A DNA stretch of 64,000 bases from the NCBI GenBank assembly GCA_041776485.1, contig JBHBQE010000002.1, forward strand, positions 62,001 through 126,000, in the 5' to 3' direction. The stretch is from JBHBQE01 sp041776485 (lineage in GTDB: Bacteria > Bacillota > Clostridia > Lachnospirales > Lachnospiraceae). Below are positions 42,977-51,719 of the stretch, piece by piece (position 1 is the stretch's first letter; each line of letters starts with the position of its first letter). A program made the translations under genes and the position numbers. The notes below the pieces were generated by a model, which did no database searches, was not told where the DNA came from, and saw only the letters and a list, made by a program, of their open reading frames with translations.

Positions 42977-43462
42977 ATGATTTTTGGTAAAGGGCAGAAT
43001 GCAGAGAGGATAGTAGAGTCTATCATCTTAGAAAAATATAATAGCTATTATAGACTGGCATACAGCTACCTTGGAAATGAAGCAGATAGCCTGGATGTGG
43101 TTCAAGAGGGTGCATATAAGGCAATAAAAAACTGTAACAGCCTTAAAAACACAGATTATGCAGGGACCTGGATATATCGAATCATGCTAAATGAGATATA
43201 CAATATACTTAACAGGATAAGTACTGTTCCAATAGATGAATATGAAATTAAAGAAGCTGTTGAGGATAATTATGAAAATCTTGATTTAAAAAATGCTATG
43301 GACAAGCTGAAGCCTAAGGAAAAGGCGGTTATTGAGCTTAGATACTTTGAGGAACAGCGTCTTGAGGATATTGCAGATATTTTACAGGAAAATGTGAGCA
43401 CAGTAAAAAGCATTTTGTATCGTGGGCTTAAGAAACTCAATGTTGAGCTGCAGGAAAAGTAA
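42977..43462 (+). CDS. ECF RNA polymerase sigma factor (SigV-like)
   Basis: The 161-residue protein has sigma region 2 (about 20-80, with SLDVVQEGAYKAIKNC and TWIYRIMLNEIYN) and region 4 (about 105-155, LKPKEKAVIELRYFE and LEDIADILQENVSTVKSILYRG). The frame is open to 42911, but that start lies in the -35 box. ATG 42977, ten bases after AGGGGG, is the right start. The anti-sigma gene follows 14 bp downstream. Confidence 0.92.
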   Translation: MIFGKGQNAERIVESIILEKYNSYYRLAYSYLGNEADSLDVVQEGAYKAIKNCNSLKNTDYAGTWIYRIMLNEIYNILNRISTVPIDEYEIKEAVEDNYENLDLKNAMDKLKPKEKAVIELRYFEEQRLEDIADILQENVSTVKSILYRGLKKLNVELQEK

Positions 43463-43476
43463 GATAGGAGGAAAAA

Positions 43477-44361
43477 ATGGGTGAGATGAGAAGCATAGAG
43501 GAATACAAAAAAGAATATGAAAAAATAACTATGGATGCTAAAAAAATATCAGCAGTTGAGCATTCTATTGAAAAGGCAAAAAATGATAAGAAAAATAGAA
43601 ATATATTTGTTATGAAAAGAAATTTTGCCATTGCAGCAGCGGCAGCAATTGCAGTATGTATTTTACCTAATATTTCAGCACCTGCAGCAATGGCAATGGA
43701 GAATGTTCCGGTTTTAGGAGGATTTTTTAAGCTGATAACCATAAGGGATTATGTATATACCAGCGAAACAAAAACCGCTGATGTAAGTGCAGAGGGATTT
43801 GACACAGCCGAAAATACAGGCAAAGAGTCTGATGTACTCAAGCGGTCTCAGGAGGAGATTAACAGGGAAATTGAGCAGGCTACAGATGATTTTATAGCAG
43901 AATTTGAGAAGGATTTGCATGCAGAGGGCTATAAGGATCTCTTAGTAAGTTCCGAAAGGGTGAGTACCAGCGAGGATTACTTTACCATAAGGCTGGTAGC
44001 CTCACAAACAGAGGCGAGCAGCACCGTTGAGAGCCGCTATTATACTATTAGCACAAAAACCGGAGAAAGGATTGAATTATCAGATATATTCACTGATCAG
44101 GGAGAGTATGTATCAGATATAAGAAAAAATATTATTGCACAAATGGAGGAAAATATGAGAAATGACTCCGAAAAGAAATATTGGCTGAATGACGATATTA
44201 TAGAAATGGATCTTGATTCTCTTATAAAAACTTCGGGATTTTATGTGAATGATAAGGGGGAGCTTGTGATGTGTTTTAAAGAGGGAGATGTGGCTCCAAT
44301 GTATATGGGTGAGGTACAGTTTACAATTCCCAAGAGCGCATTACCTTCCATGCAAGGGTAA
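43477..44361 (+). CDS. RsiV-like anti-sigma factor (DUF3298)
   Basis: A 294-residue membrane protein: cytoplasmic N-terminus (about 1-45) for holding the sigma factor, an Ala-rich membrane helix (about 48-70) and an extracellular region with a C-terminal DUF3298/RsiV-type domain. In Bacillus, RsiV binds lysozyme and is cleaved to free SigV. The pairing with the preceding gene supports the same use here, though the signal is not known. Confidence 0.85.
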   Translation: MGEMRSIEEYKKEYEKITMDAKKISAVEHSIEKAKNDKKNRNIFVMKRNFAIAAAAAIAVCILPNISAPAAMAMENVPVLGGFFKLITIRDYVYTSETKTADVSAEGFDTAENTGKESDVLKRSQEEINREIEQATDDFIAEFEKDLHAEGYKDLLVSSERVSTSEDYFTIRLVASQTEASSTVESRYYTISTKTGERIELSDIFTDQGEYVSDIRKNIIAQMEENMRNDSEKKYWLNDDIIEMDLDSLIKTSGFYVNDKGELVMCFKEGDVAPMYMGEVQFTIPKSALPSMQG

Positions 44362-44416
44362 GGAAAAATAAATTAGGCAATAATAAAGTAAAACATTACA
44401 AAGGAGGTTAATAATT

Positions 44417-44794
44417 ATGAAAAAAAAGGTATATTTGCTGGCTTTAGCTATGTTGGTTATTACCCTGGGGGCTTGCAAAGGCAAGGAGGAAGAAAGCCAG
44501 ATAACGGCGAGTGACAGCAGTAGCGTGTCCACTAAGACTGAAAGTACACAGGCTCCGTCATCACAAACCGAACAGGAGGATGTAAGCACCATAAGCGGGA
44601 CGATTAGTGAAATAAAGGATTTTGCATTTACTTTGGAAACTGATGATGGTAATGCATATATGCTCACCTTTGAAAATCCGCCAGAGGGATTAGATCAGGT
44701 AAAGGAAAATGACAGTGTAACAGTTAAATATTCAGGGGAACTTTCAGAAATAGATCCCTTTAAGGGAGAGGTAATAAGCGTCGAAAAAAACTAA
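44417..44794 (+). CDS. Small lipoprotein of the sigma-factor operon
   Basis: A 125-residue protein with a signal peptide ending in the lipobox LGAC (Cys 20), a Ser/Thr/Gln-rich linker (about 25-60), and a small beta-rich domain (about 60-125, STISGTISEIKDFAFTLET and on). Function unknown. AAAGGAGG precedes it. Third gene of the ECF sigma operon, followed by a strong terminator, so it is probably a target of that sigma factor. Confidence 0.8.
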   Translation: MKKKVYLLALAMLVITLGACKGKEEESQITASDSSSVSTKTESTQAPSSQTEQEDVSTISGTISEIKDFAFTLETDDGNAYMLTFENPPEGLDQVKENDSVTVKYSGELSEIDPFKGEVISVEKN

Positions 44795-44821
44795 CTGCAT
44801 TTCTTTTTTATGCATTTCTTG

Positions 44822-44864
44822 TGATATAGGCTGCAGAATCTCTGCAGTCTATATCATTTTTTAT
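44822..44864 (+). terminator. Strong intrinsic terminator of the sigma-factor operon
   Basis: 16-bp stem, arms 44822-44837 and 44841-44856 with one GU pair and a 3-base loop, followed by a run of six T. Confidence 0.92.
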
Positions 44865-44880
44865 TCTATTAGGTAGAGAT

Positions 44881-44965
44881 AAATATGAATTGATCGAGCT
44901 CTTTGAGCGAGGGATACTTATTGACCTTTAGGTCAATAAGGTAGGAAGATTAGGAAGAGATAAAT
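44881..44965. repeat. Dispersed 85-bp repeat, copy B
   Basis: 81 of 85 positions match copy A (27166-27250), same orientation. Here it lies between the terminator and the promoter at 44978, so it is upstream of the transcription start and not part of a leader. Confidence 0.8.
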
Positions 44966-44977
44966 ATAAATTTATTA

Positions 44978-45007
44978 TTGAAGATATATATATTAAATTG
45001 ATATAAT
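44978..45007 (+). promoter_or_regulatory. Promoter of the sugar-sensing operon
   Basis: TTGAAG (44978-44983), 18 bases, TATAAT (45002-45007). AAAGGA precedes the ATG at 45055. Confidence 0.65.
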
Positions 45008-45054
45008 AAAAAATTATGGTATTTGCAATGCTTGATGTAAAAGGATTCTAGAAC

Positions 45055-46128
45055 ATGAAAATTTTTCAGTATATAAGGCAGCATGCTTTTAATATATATA
45101 TTACAATTGTGCTTGTGGGACTTATTATCACCAACTTTATGTTTGCCGGCTTGATAACTGAAATAGATGGTGATGCCAGATTAATAAATTATCTGGGACT
45201 TGTAAGGGGAACATCCCAAAGATTAGTAAAGCAGGAACTATACGGTGTAAGGTCAACTGAAATGGTACAGTATATAGACGAAATTTTGTTGGAAATAAGC
45301 ACCGGTATGGGGGATAAAGATATAGCTTATGTTGATGATACCAAATTTAGAAAGCAGCTTAAGATACTGGTTGACAAGTGGCTTGATTTAAAGATGTCTT
45401 TAAATAATTATAGGGTAGAAAGGCATAAGGGTAAATTATATATTTCCAGCGAATATTTCTTTGGAGCGGCGAACGATACGGTATTTTTGGCAGAGCAGCT
45501 TTCAGAGGATAATATACATGCTATGAAAAGGCTTAAGGTATTGCTTTTGACATTTGTTCTGCTTACAATTGCAGCTTTAATAATGTATTTTATTAAAAAT
45601 TTCAAACTAAGCGGTGAGATTCAAAAGCTCGATGCACTATCAAGGCTTGATAAGCTGACAGGCTTATGCAATAGATATGCATATGATAATGAAATAAAAA
45701 AATATTCCCAACTAAGAGGGATAAAGAATCTTTGTTTTGTATCCATTGATTTGGATGATTTAAAATTATTTAATGATAATTTTGGACATTTTGTGGGGGA
45801 CAGGTTGATAGAATTGTTTGCCGAGGCTCTGTCTCAGGAATTTTCAAGCTATGGATTTGTCAGCAGAAACGGAGGAGATGAGTTTGCCATTATCATAGAA
45901 AATTGTGATACAGACAGGCTTAAATCCTTAATAAACGCTTTGGATAATAATATAGCCGAAAAGAATTCAAAGGAGAAAATCATTAAAATTTCCTATTCCT
46001 GGGGTTATGCCATATATAACGAAAGCAGCAGTCAGACAATATATGATATAATCAGAGCTTCTGATAAAAATATGTATGAAAATAAGGCGGCGAAGAAGAA
46101 AATGGAAGCCTGCAGCGGTGTATTGTAA
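45055..46128 (+). CDS. Membrane diguanylate cyclase with PilJ-like sensor
   Basis: The 357-residue protein has membrane helices near 13-33 and 163-182, with an extracellular helical region between them. That region includes GLVRGTSQRLVKQE, a pattern of the PilJ-type N-terminal sensor. A GGDEF domain (about 195-350) follows, with NGGDEFAII near 271-275 and the nucleotide segment DLDDLKLFNDNFGHFVGD. It should make c-di-GMP. It leads an operon with a two-component pair and a sugar transporter, three bases before the response regulator gene. Confidence 0.9.
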   Translation: MKIFQYIRQHAFNIYITIVLVGLIITNFMFAGLITEIDGDARLINYLGLVRGTSQRLVKQELYGVRSTEMVQYIDEILLEISTGMGDKDIAYVDDTKFRKQLKILVDKWLDLKMSLNNYRVERHKGKLYISSEYFFGAANDTVFLAEQLSEDNIHAMKRLKVLLLTFVLLTIAALIMYFIKNFKLSGEIQKLDALSRLDKLTGLCNRYAYDNEIKKYSQLRGIKNLCFVSIDLDDLKLFNDNFGHFVGDRLIELFAEALSQEFSSYGFVSRNGGDEFAIIIENCDTDRLKSLINALDNNIAEKNSKEKIIKISYSWGYAIYNESSSQTIYDIIRASDKNMYENKAAKKKMEACSGVL

Positions 46129-46131
46129 GTC

Positions 46132-47739
46132 ATGGATTATAAATATAAATTAATTGTTGCAGATGATGAGGATAAGGTATGCAAGTTGATTTGTAATGTG
46201 ATTGACTGGGATGTATTGGATGTTGAAATTGTAGATACTGCCAATACCGGATATGAGGCATATGATAAGATAAGGAAATACAGACCGGATATTGTCCTGA
46301 CAGATATAAAAATGCCGGGATTGGACGGTATTGAGCTGATTGAGAAGGTTAAGAATGACGGAATAGAAACGAGCTTTGTGATTATAAGCGGATTCAGGCA
46401 ATTTGAATATGCTAAAAGCGCCTTTAAATTTGATGTTTGTGATTATATTTTAAAGCCTATAGATGAAAAAGAACTGTATAATACAATAAAAAGAGTCATA
46501 GGAAAAATTGAGCAGCAGAGCAAAATTATATATGTTCATGATAGTTTAAAGCACGAGTTAAAGCTTGCAAGGCAGGAAGCTTTTAACCGTCTGATAACCA
46601 ATCCTTACGAAATTAATGAAAATATATTAAATGAATTTTATAAAAATAATTTTGATTCCGGAGTATATCAGGTTATTGCAATAAAGGCTGATATTGTTTT
46701 GGTAAACAGTTATGAAAAAATATACAATATTGTAAATGAAAAAATAAAATCTATTATTAATGCTGAGCTTGAGAACATGAAGCTGGAATATATAATTACA
46801 GAAGGATTTGAAGGTATATATGTTCTTCTTTACGGTTCAGAAGGATTTACCGGAGAAATCAGGGATACTGTCAATGCAATATATAAGCAATCTATAAAAA
46901 TCAGAGAGAACTATGGGAAATTAAATATCACAATTGGAGTCAGCGAAGAGCTGAATTCTATACCCGAGATTAAGGCGGCTATTATTAAAGTGAAAAATAT
47001 TATATTAAGCAGAATGTTTATAGGCATGGGTAAAATCAGCTATTTGGAGGGAACTGTTCGGGATAAGAATTTAGGTATTTTAATAGATAATAATTTAAGA
47101 AACCGATTAATTGAGAAAGTCGATATATTTGATATTCAGGGAATAGAAAAAATTATTAGTGACATAAAAGAGAAATTTCTCTTAAGCGAAATAAACAGCG
47201 GACAAGAATTGTTGAAATTATGTGAGGATATATTGGAATGCTATCATTACGGATTGAAGATTATTAAAGAGGAAATAGATATAAATGATATGAAGGCTTT
47301 ATTTTATCAGAAGTTCTGTACTTGTATTAATGTTGATGAAGTATTTTCTCATTTAGTAGAATATGTATCTAAGCATTTATCTGAAGTTGAAAATGGAAAG
47401 GAAAATGCTGAATTAAGATCAATAAGGATTGTAAAACAGTATCTTTTGGAGAATTATCACTTGCCGATTCGCCTTGAGGATGCAGCGGGCTTAGTGGGAT
47501 TTAATCCTACTTACTTCTCATCCTTTTTTAAAAAGAATACCGGTGAAAACTTTTCCGAATATTTAATTTCTATCAGGGTATCAAAGGCGAAGCAGCTTTT
47601 ATCTGAGGACTCCGGCAAGGATTTGTTTTACGTATCCGAAAAGGTGGGATATAAGGATATAAAATATTTTTCTAAAATATTTAAGAAGTCCACAGGTCTT
47701 ACGCCTATGGAGTATAAGAAGCTTTATCAAAGGATATAA
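46132..47739 (+). CDS. YesN-type response regulator with AraC DNA-binding domain
   Basis: The 535-residue protein has a receiver domain (1-125; acidic pocket DDEDK, phospho-acceptor Asp in DIVLTDIKMPG, Lys in LKPID), a long helical middle domain, and a C-terminal AraC helix-turn-helix pair (about 425-530, with GFNPTYFSSFFKKNTGENF and YKDIKYFSKIFKKSTGLTP). Partner of the following histidine kinase. Probable target: the rbs-type genes downstream, where repeated ATATTG half-sites occur. Confidence 0.92.
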   Translation: MDYKYKLIVADDEDKVCKLICNVIDWDVLDVEIVDTANTGYEAYDKIRKYRPDIVLTDIKMPGLDGIELIEKVKNDGIETSFVIISGFRQFEYAKSAFKFDVCDYILKPIDEKELYNTIKRVIGKIEQQSKIIYVHDSLKHELKLARQEAFNRLITNPYEINENILNEFYKNNFDSGVYQVIAIKADIVLVNSYEKIYNIVNEKIKSIINAELENMKLEYIITEGFEGIYVLLYGSEGFTGEIRDTVNAIYKQSIKIRENYGKLNITIGVSEELNSIPEIKAAIIKVKNIILSRMFIGMGKISYLEGTVRDKNLGILIDNNLRNRLIEKVDIFDIQGIEKIISDIKEKFLLSEINSGQELLKLCEDILECYHYGLKIIKEEIDINDMKALFYQKFCTCINVDEVFSHLVEYVSKHLSEVENGKENAELRSIRIVKQYLLENYHLPIRLEDAAGLVGFNPTYFSSFFKKNTGENFSEYLISIRVSKAKQLLSEDSGKDLFYVSEKVGYKDIKYFSKIFKKSTGLTPMEYKKLYQRI

Positions 47740-47748
47740 TTATTTGAT

Positions 47749-48657
47749 ATGAATTATATATTATATGCTGCTTTAATTATTATAGTATTAATTTGTATTA
47801 TTATTTTTCTGATTGTCAGGTATTTAGTTCCATTTTACCGATTAAAATCTGCCATAAACAGGTATTTTAATGATAAAGGGGTTTTCGATATTGATAATAA
47901 AATATGGGAGAATCCTTTTACTTTTACGGAAGTACTGGATTCAGTAAAAGAGCAGGATGAAAATGATACGATAAAGAAATTAAAAAATAAACATGCAGAA
48001 TATCTTGCTCTGCAAAATCAAATCAACCCGCATTTTCTATATAATACTCTTGAGGCGATAAGGGGTGACGCTTTAAGTGAGGGATGTATAAGTATTGCAG
48101 AAATAACTAAAGCGTTGGCAGTATATTTCAGATATACAATTACAGATATAGGTGATTTGGTTACTCTTGAGGAGGAACTGGATAATATTGAAAATTATTT
48201 TAAAATCCAAAAATATAGGTTTGGAGAAAAGATAAAAATGGAGGTATATCTTCCGGAAGAAAGAAATATGGTTTTAAAAACCAGACTTCCCAAGCTGACG
48301 ATGCAGCCAATTGTGGAAAATGCAATTGTTCATGGATTGGAATGTAAAATGGGTGAGGGAAGGGTAAGCATTAATATTGAATATACTAAAGATAGATTAC
48401 AAATAAGAATTAAGGATGACGGAACAGGTATAGATGAGGAAAATGTAATTTACTTAAATGAAATGTTTTATGAGCAGGATAAGCGTCCGCTGGAATTGGG
48501 AGAGGGAGGACGTGGAAATATTGCGTTAACAAATGTTAACAGCAGATTAAAGCTTTTATTCGGAGAGGAATTTGGACTTCATATTTTCAGTATTAAGGAT
48601 ATGGGAACAGAGGTGGTTATAAATATGCCTATTACATATAAGGATTTGGAGCTGTGA
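47749..48657 (+). CDS. YesM/LytS-type histidine kinase without an extracellular sensor
   Basis: The 302-residue protein has a single N-terminal membrane helix (about 5-25), a short linker, the His_kinase motif NQINPHFLYNTLE (phospho-His near 96) and an ATPase domain with VENAIVHGL and DDGTGID. Typical members are about 580 residues with two helices and a dCache sensor; that sensor and the HAMP domain are absent here. The signal must come from a partner, perhaps the degenerate ABC protein or the binding protein. It overlaps the next gene by four bases. Confidence 0.9.
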   Translation: MNYILYAALIIIVLICIIIFLIVRYLVPFYRLKSAINRYFNDKGVFDIDNKIWENPFTFTEVLDSVKEQDENDTIKKLKNKHAEYLALQNQINPHFLYNTLEAIRGDALSEGCISIAEITKALAVYFRYTITDIGDLVTLEEELDNIENYFKIQKYRFGEKIKMEVYLPEERNMVLKTRLPKLTMQPIVENAIVHGLECKMGEGRVSINIEYTKDRLQIRIKDDGTGIDEENVIYLNEMFYEQDKRPLELGEGGRGNIALTNVNSRLKLLFGEEFGLHIFSIKDMGTEVVINMPITYKDLEL

Positions 48658-50084
48658 GGGAGGAAATATTAAGATTAGAGGGAGTTAGAACAGAGGATAT
48701 TAACGGTGCTGTCTTTTCTGATATTAGCTTGCAAATTTTTAAAGGAGATATAGTAGGGCTGGTTTGTGATAATCTATCGTGTTTGAGATTAATCCAAAAA
48801 GTATTTCAAGGCGGTATTGCATTTTACGGAGGTAAAATTTTTTATAGAGGGGAGAGAAAAAAGTATTACGAAATTCAAAGCATATTTGAACGGAATATTT
48901 TTTTTGTGGAGGAAAATAAAAAGATCAACCAAAGTCTGAGGGTAATTGACTATATATTTATAGAGGGTGCCAGATTACCAAAGGAAATTAGAAGCATACG
49001 AAAGATTACAGCAGCGGTTACTGTAGTAATGGAAAAATATAAGTGTTTTAATATCGATAAAAATGAATATTTAAAAAACCTCAGTGTCCTTGAGATGTGT
49101 CAGCTGAGTATAATCAAAGCAATATTATGTGGAAGTGAATTAATTGTATTATCAGAATTATCAAGCTTTATGAATGAAGATGATATAGAATGGTTAATGA
49201 AAATTGTGCTTGAATTAAAAAAGAGCGGAATTTCCTTTGTGATGATTGATTTTGATGAGCGAGAGCTGTATAAATACTCTGATTCCATTGTTTTACTTAT
49301 CGGAGGCAGAACAGGATTTTGGATTGATACTAACAGTTCGCCTAAGCTGGATATTTATAAAATATTTTTTGATAAGGGCTATATTAGGGAGAAGAATAAT
49401 AAGTTAGATATTAGTAAGGGGAAATCAGATATAGTATTTCAATTAAAGGAGATGGAATGGGGTATATTAAAAAATATATCCTTATCAATTTATAAAGGCG
49501 AGATAGTAAGTTTAAGTGATAGAGGAGGGTACTACTGCGATATAATACAAGGACTTATTGAAGGTAAGATACAATGTAATCATGGTGAAATGTTAATTAG
49601 CGGGTTTGCTTATACACCCCGTAGTATTATTGATTCATTAAAGGCGGGGATTTGCATTATAAAGGAAAACCCCATTGAAAAAGACGGCATGTTGTTTGCC
49701 GGAATGACAGTATTAGAAAACCTTACAATTTTTATGGCATATAAGGTGGGAAATATTATGCAAAAAAAATATCAGGAAAGCCTTACTAAGGAATGTAATG
49801 CATTTTTTGGATACGATATTGCAAATATTCCGGTAAAACTGCTAAGTGATGAGGAAAAACAGAGACTTGTTTATTATAAAACATATTTGTATTCGCCTAA
49901 GCTTATTGTATGTATAAGACCCTTTAATACTGATATGTATTTAAGGGAAATAACTAAGAACATGATATTGAAGTGTGCCGATAAAGGCATATCCGTTATG
50001 ATATTTACCTCTGATACGAGAGAGGCTTATGACATTAGCAACGAGATAAAAATCATTAAAGACGGAACAATAATAAATAATTAA
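48654..50084 (+). CDS. Degenerate RbsA/MglA-like double ABC protein, motifs lost
   Basis: The 476-residue protein aligns by order and spacing with sugar ABC ATPases such as RbsA, with two halves (about 5-235 and 260-475). The nucleotide-binding motifs are gone: the first Walker A position reads GLVCDNLSCLRL, the second SLSDRGGYYCD; signature positions read LSVLEMCQL and LSDEEKQRL; Walker B positions read LIVLSELSS and LIVCIRPFN. The frame is intact and lies in a coupled operon, so it looks like a preserved pseudo-ATPase with a regulatory or sensory role, not a decaying gene. GTG start overlaps the kinase stop. Confidence 0.75.
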   Translation: MREEILRLEGVRTEDINGAVFSDISLQIFKGDIVGLVCDNLSCLRLIQKVFQGGIAFYGGKIFYRGERKKYYEIQSIFERNIFFVEENKKINQSLRVIDYIFIEGARLPKEIRSIRKITAAVTVVMEKYKCFNIDKNEYLKNLSVLEMCQLSIIKAILCGSELIVLSELSSFMNEDDIEWLMKIVLELKKSGISFVMIDFDERELYKYSDSIVLLIGGRTGFWIDTNSSPKLDIYKIFFDKGYIREKNNKLDISKGKSDIVFQLKEMEWGILKNISLSIYKGEIVSLSDRGGYYCDIIQGLIEGKIQCNHGEMLISGFAYTPRSIIDSLKAGICIIKENPIEKDGMLFAGMTVLENLTIFMAYKVGNIMQKKYQESLTKECNAFFGYDIANIPVKLLSDEEKQRLVYYKTYLYSPKLIVCIRPFNTDMYLREITKNMILKCADKGISVMIFTSDTREAYDISNEIKIIKDGTIINN

Positions 50085-50135
50085 GGTAAAAATCAAAATA
50101 TAATCCCCCTAAAAGTGAATATCGTAAGTTGTATG

Positions 50136-50172
50136 ATATTGTTTCTGTTAATACAATATATTATTAATATTG
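50136..50172. promoter_or_regulatory. Three ATATTG/CAATAT half-sites before rbsA
   Basis: ATATTGT (50136-50142), ACAATAT (50153-50159) and ATATTG (50167-50172) form two overlapping inverted pairs 33-69 bp before the rbsA-like start. A likely binding array for the YesN-type regulator. Confidence 0.4.
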
Positions 50173-50204
50173 CAGGATTTTATTATTAAAAGAGGTAGAT
50201 ATTT

Positions 50205-51719
50205 GTGAAGTATGTATTAGAAATGAAAAATATATTTAAATCTTTTCCCGGAGTGAGAGTGCTTAAAAATGTTTCGATAAGTATTAAGCCCGGAGAAGTG
50301 CATGCCATAATGGGAGAAAATGGGGCGGGTAAATCAACCTTAATGAAGATTTTAATGGGCATATACAGATCAGATAGTGGTGAAATTATACTGGAAGGGA
50401 AAAATGTGACCATTACCGGGGTAAGGGATGCTCTTTCAAAGGGGATTTCAATGATACATCAGGAATTAAACACCCTTTTAGATATGGAAATTTCTGAAAA
50501 TATTTTTGTTGGAAGAGAAATTACAAAAAAAGGCTTCGGGAAGCTGAATATAATTGACAAAGTCAAAATGCGTGAAATGACTCAGGAGTATATGGAGCAA
50601 ATGCAGATAAATATTAAGCCTAACACATTAATGAGAGATTTAAGCGTTGCTCAAATGCAGTTAATTGAAATAGTTAAAGCAATTTCTTTAAATTCAAAAA
50701 TTATTATTATGGATGAGCCTACATCAGCTATAACCGATAGGGAAACAGAGATTTTATTTAATCAAATAGAAAGGCTGAAAAAGCAAGGCGTAGCAATAAT
50801 TTATATATCTCACAAGATGGAGGAAATTTTTAAAATTGCAGATCGTGTAACTGTTTTAAGAGATGGGGAACTAATTGCTGCAAAGGATATAGGAGAGATA
50901 GATGAAGAAACGTTAATCAGCATGATGGTGGGACGTAAATTAAATGATATGTTTCCCAAGGAGTATACGAAGATTACAGGGGCGGTACTTAAGGTGGAAA
51001 ACCTTTCAAGGGGGCATTTGGTAAAAAATATCAGTTTTCAGCTGAGACAGGGCGAGGTGCTTGGAATAGCAGGATTAGTTGGTTCGGGAAGAAGCGAACT
51101 GGTGGAAACTATTTTTGGAATATATCCAAAGGAAATGGGGAAGATTTTTGTTAATGAAAAATTGGTGGATATTAGAACTCCTGCAGACGCTATTAGTTAC
51201 GGGATTGCGCTTATAACAGAGGATAGAAAAAGAACAGGATTAAACTTGGCAGGAACGATAAAGGAAAACATGTCCATGGTATCATTAGACAAAAAGCTTT
51301 CCTGCAGGGGAATAATAGATTTAAAGAAAGAAAAGAATGTGGTTAATGAATACATGAAGGAGCTTGGGATAAAAGCTCCCGATGAAAATACCCTTGTTTC
51401 AAATTTAAGTGGAGGTAATCAGCAAAAGGTTGTACTGGCAAAATGGATAATTAATGAGCCGGATATTTTAATATTTGATGAGCCCACAAGGGGCATAGAT
51501 GTTGGAGCAAAAAGAGAAATTTATCAGTTGATTAACAGCTTGGCAATGAAGGGTAAATCAATAATTGTTATTTCTTCGGAAATGGAAGAAATAATAGGAA
51601 TAAGTGACAGAATACTGGTCATGTGTGAGGGTGTGATTACAGGAGAACTGTATAGAAAAGATTTTTCTCAGGAAAAAATAATGGAATATGCTTCTTATGC
51701 GGAAAGGAAAGCAATATGA
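50205..51719 (+). CDS. rbsA: Sugar ABC transporter ATPase, RbsA type
   Basis: The 504-residue protein has two ABC domains: first with Walker A GENGAGKST (about 36-44), LSVAQMQ and IIMDEPTSAI; second with the variant GLVGSGRSE, LSGGNQQK and IFDEPTRGID, as is typical for RbsA/MglA. It energises the following permease. GTG start with AGAGG upstream. The intact motifs contrast with the degenerate paralogue just before it. Confidence 0.92.
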   Translation: MKYVLEMKNIFKSFPGVRVLKNVSISIKPGEVHAIMGENGAGKSTLMKILMGIYRSDSGEIILEGKNVTITGVRDALSKGISMIHQELNTLLDMEISENIFVGREITKKGFGKLNIIDKVKMREMTQEYMEQMQINIKPNTLMRDLSVAQMQLIEIVKAISLNSKIIIMDEPTSAITDRETEILFNQIERLKKQGVAIIYISHKMEEIFKIADRVTVLRDGELIAAKDIGEIDEETLISMMVGRKLNDMFPKEYTKITGAVLKVENLSRGHLVKNISFQLRQGEVLGIAGLVGSGRSELVETIFGIYPKEMGKIFVNEKLVDIRTPADAISYGIALITEDRKRTGLNLAGTIKENMSMVSLDKKLSCRGIIDLKKEKNVVNEYMKELGIKAPDENTLVSNLSGGNQQKVVLAKWIINEPDILIFDEPTRGIDVGAKREIYQLINSLAMKGKSIIVISSEMEEIIGISDRILVMCEGVITGELYRKDFSQEKIMEYASYAERKAI

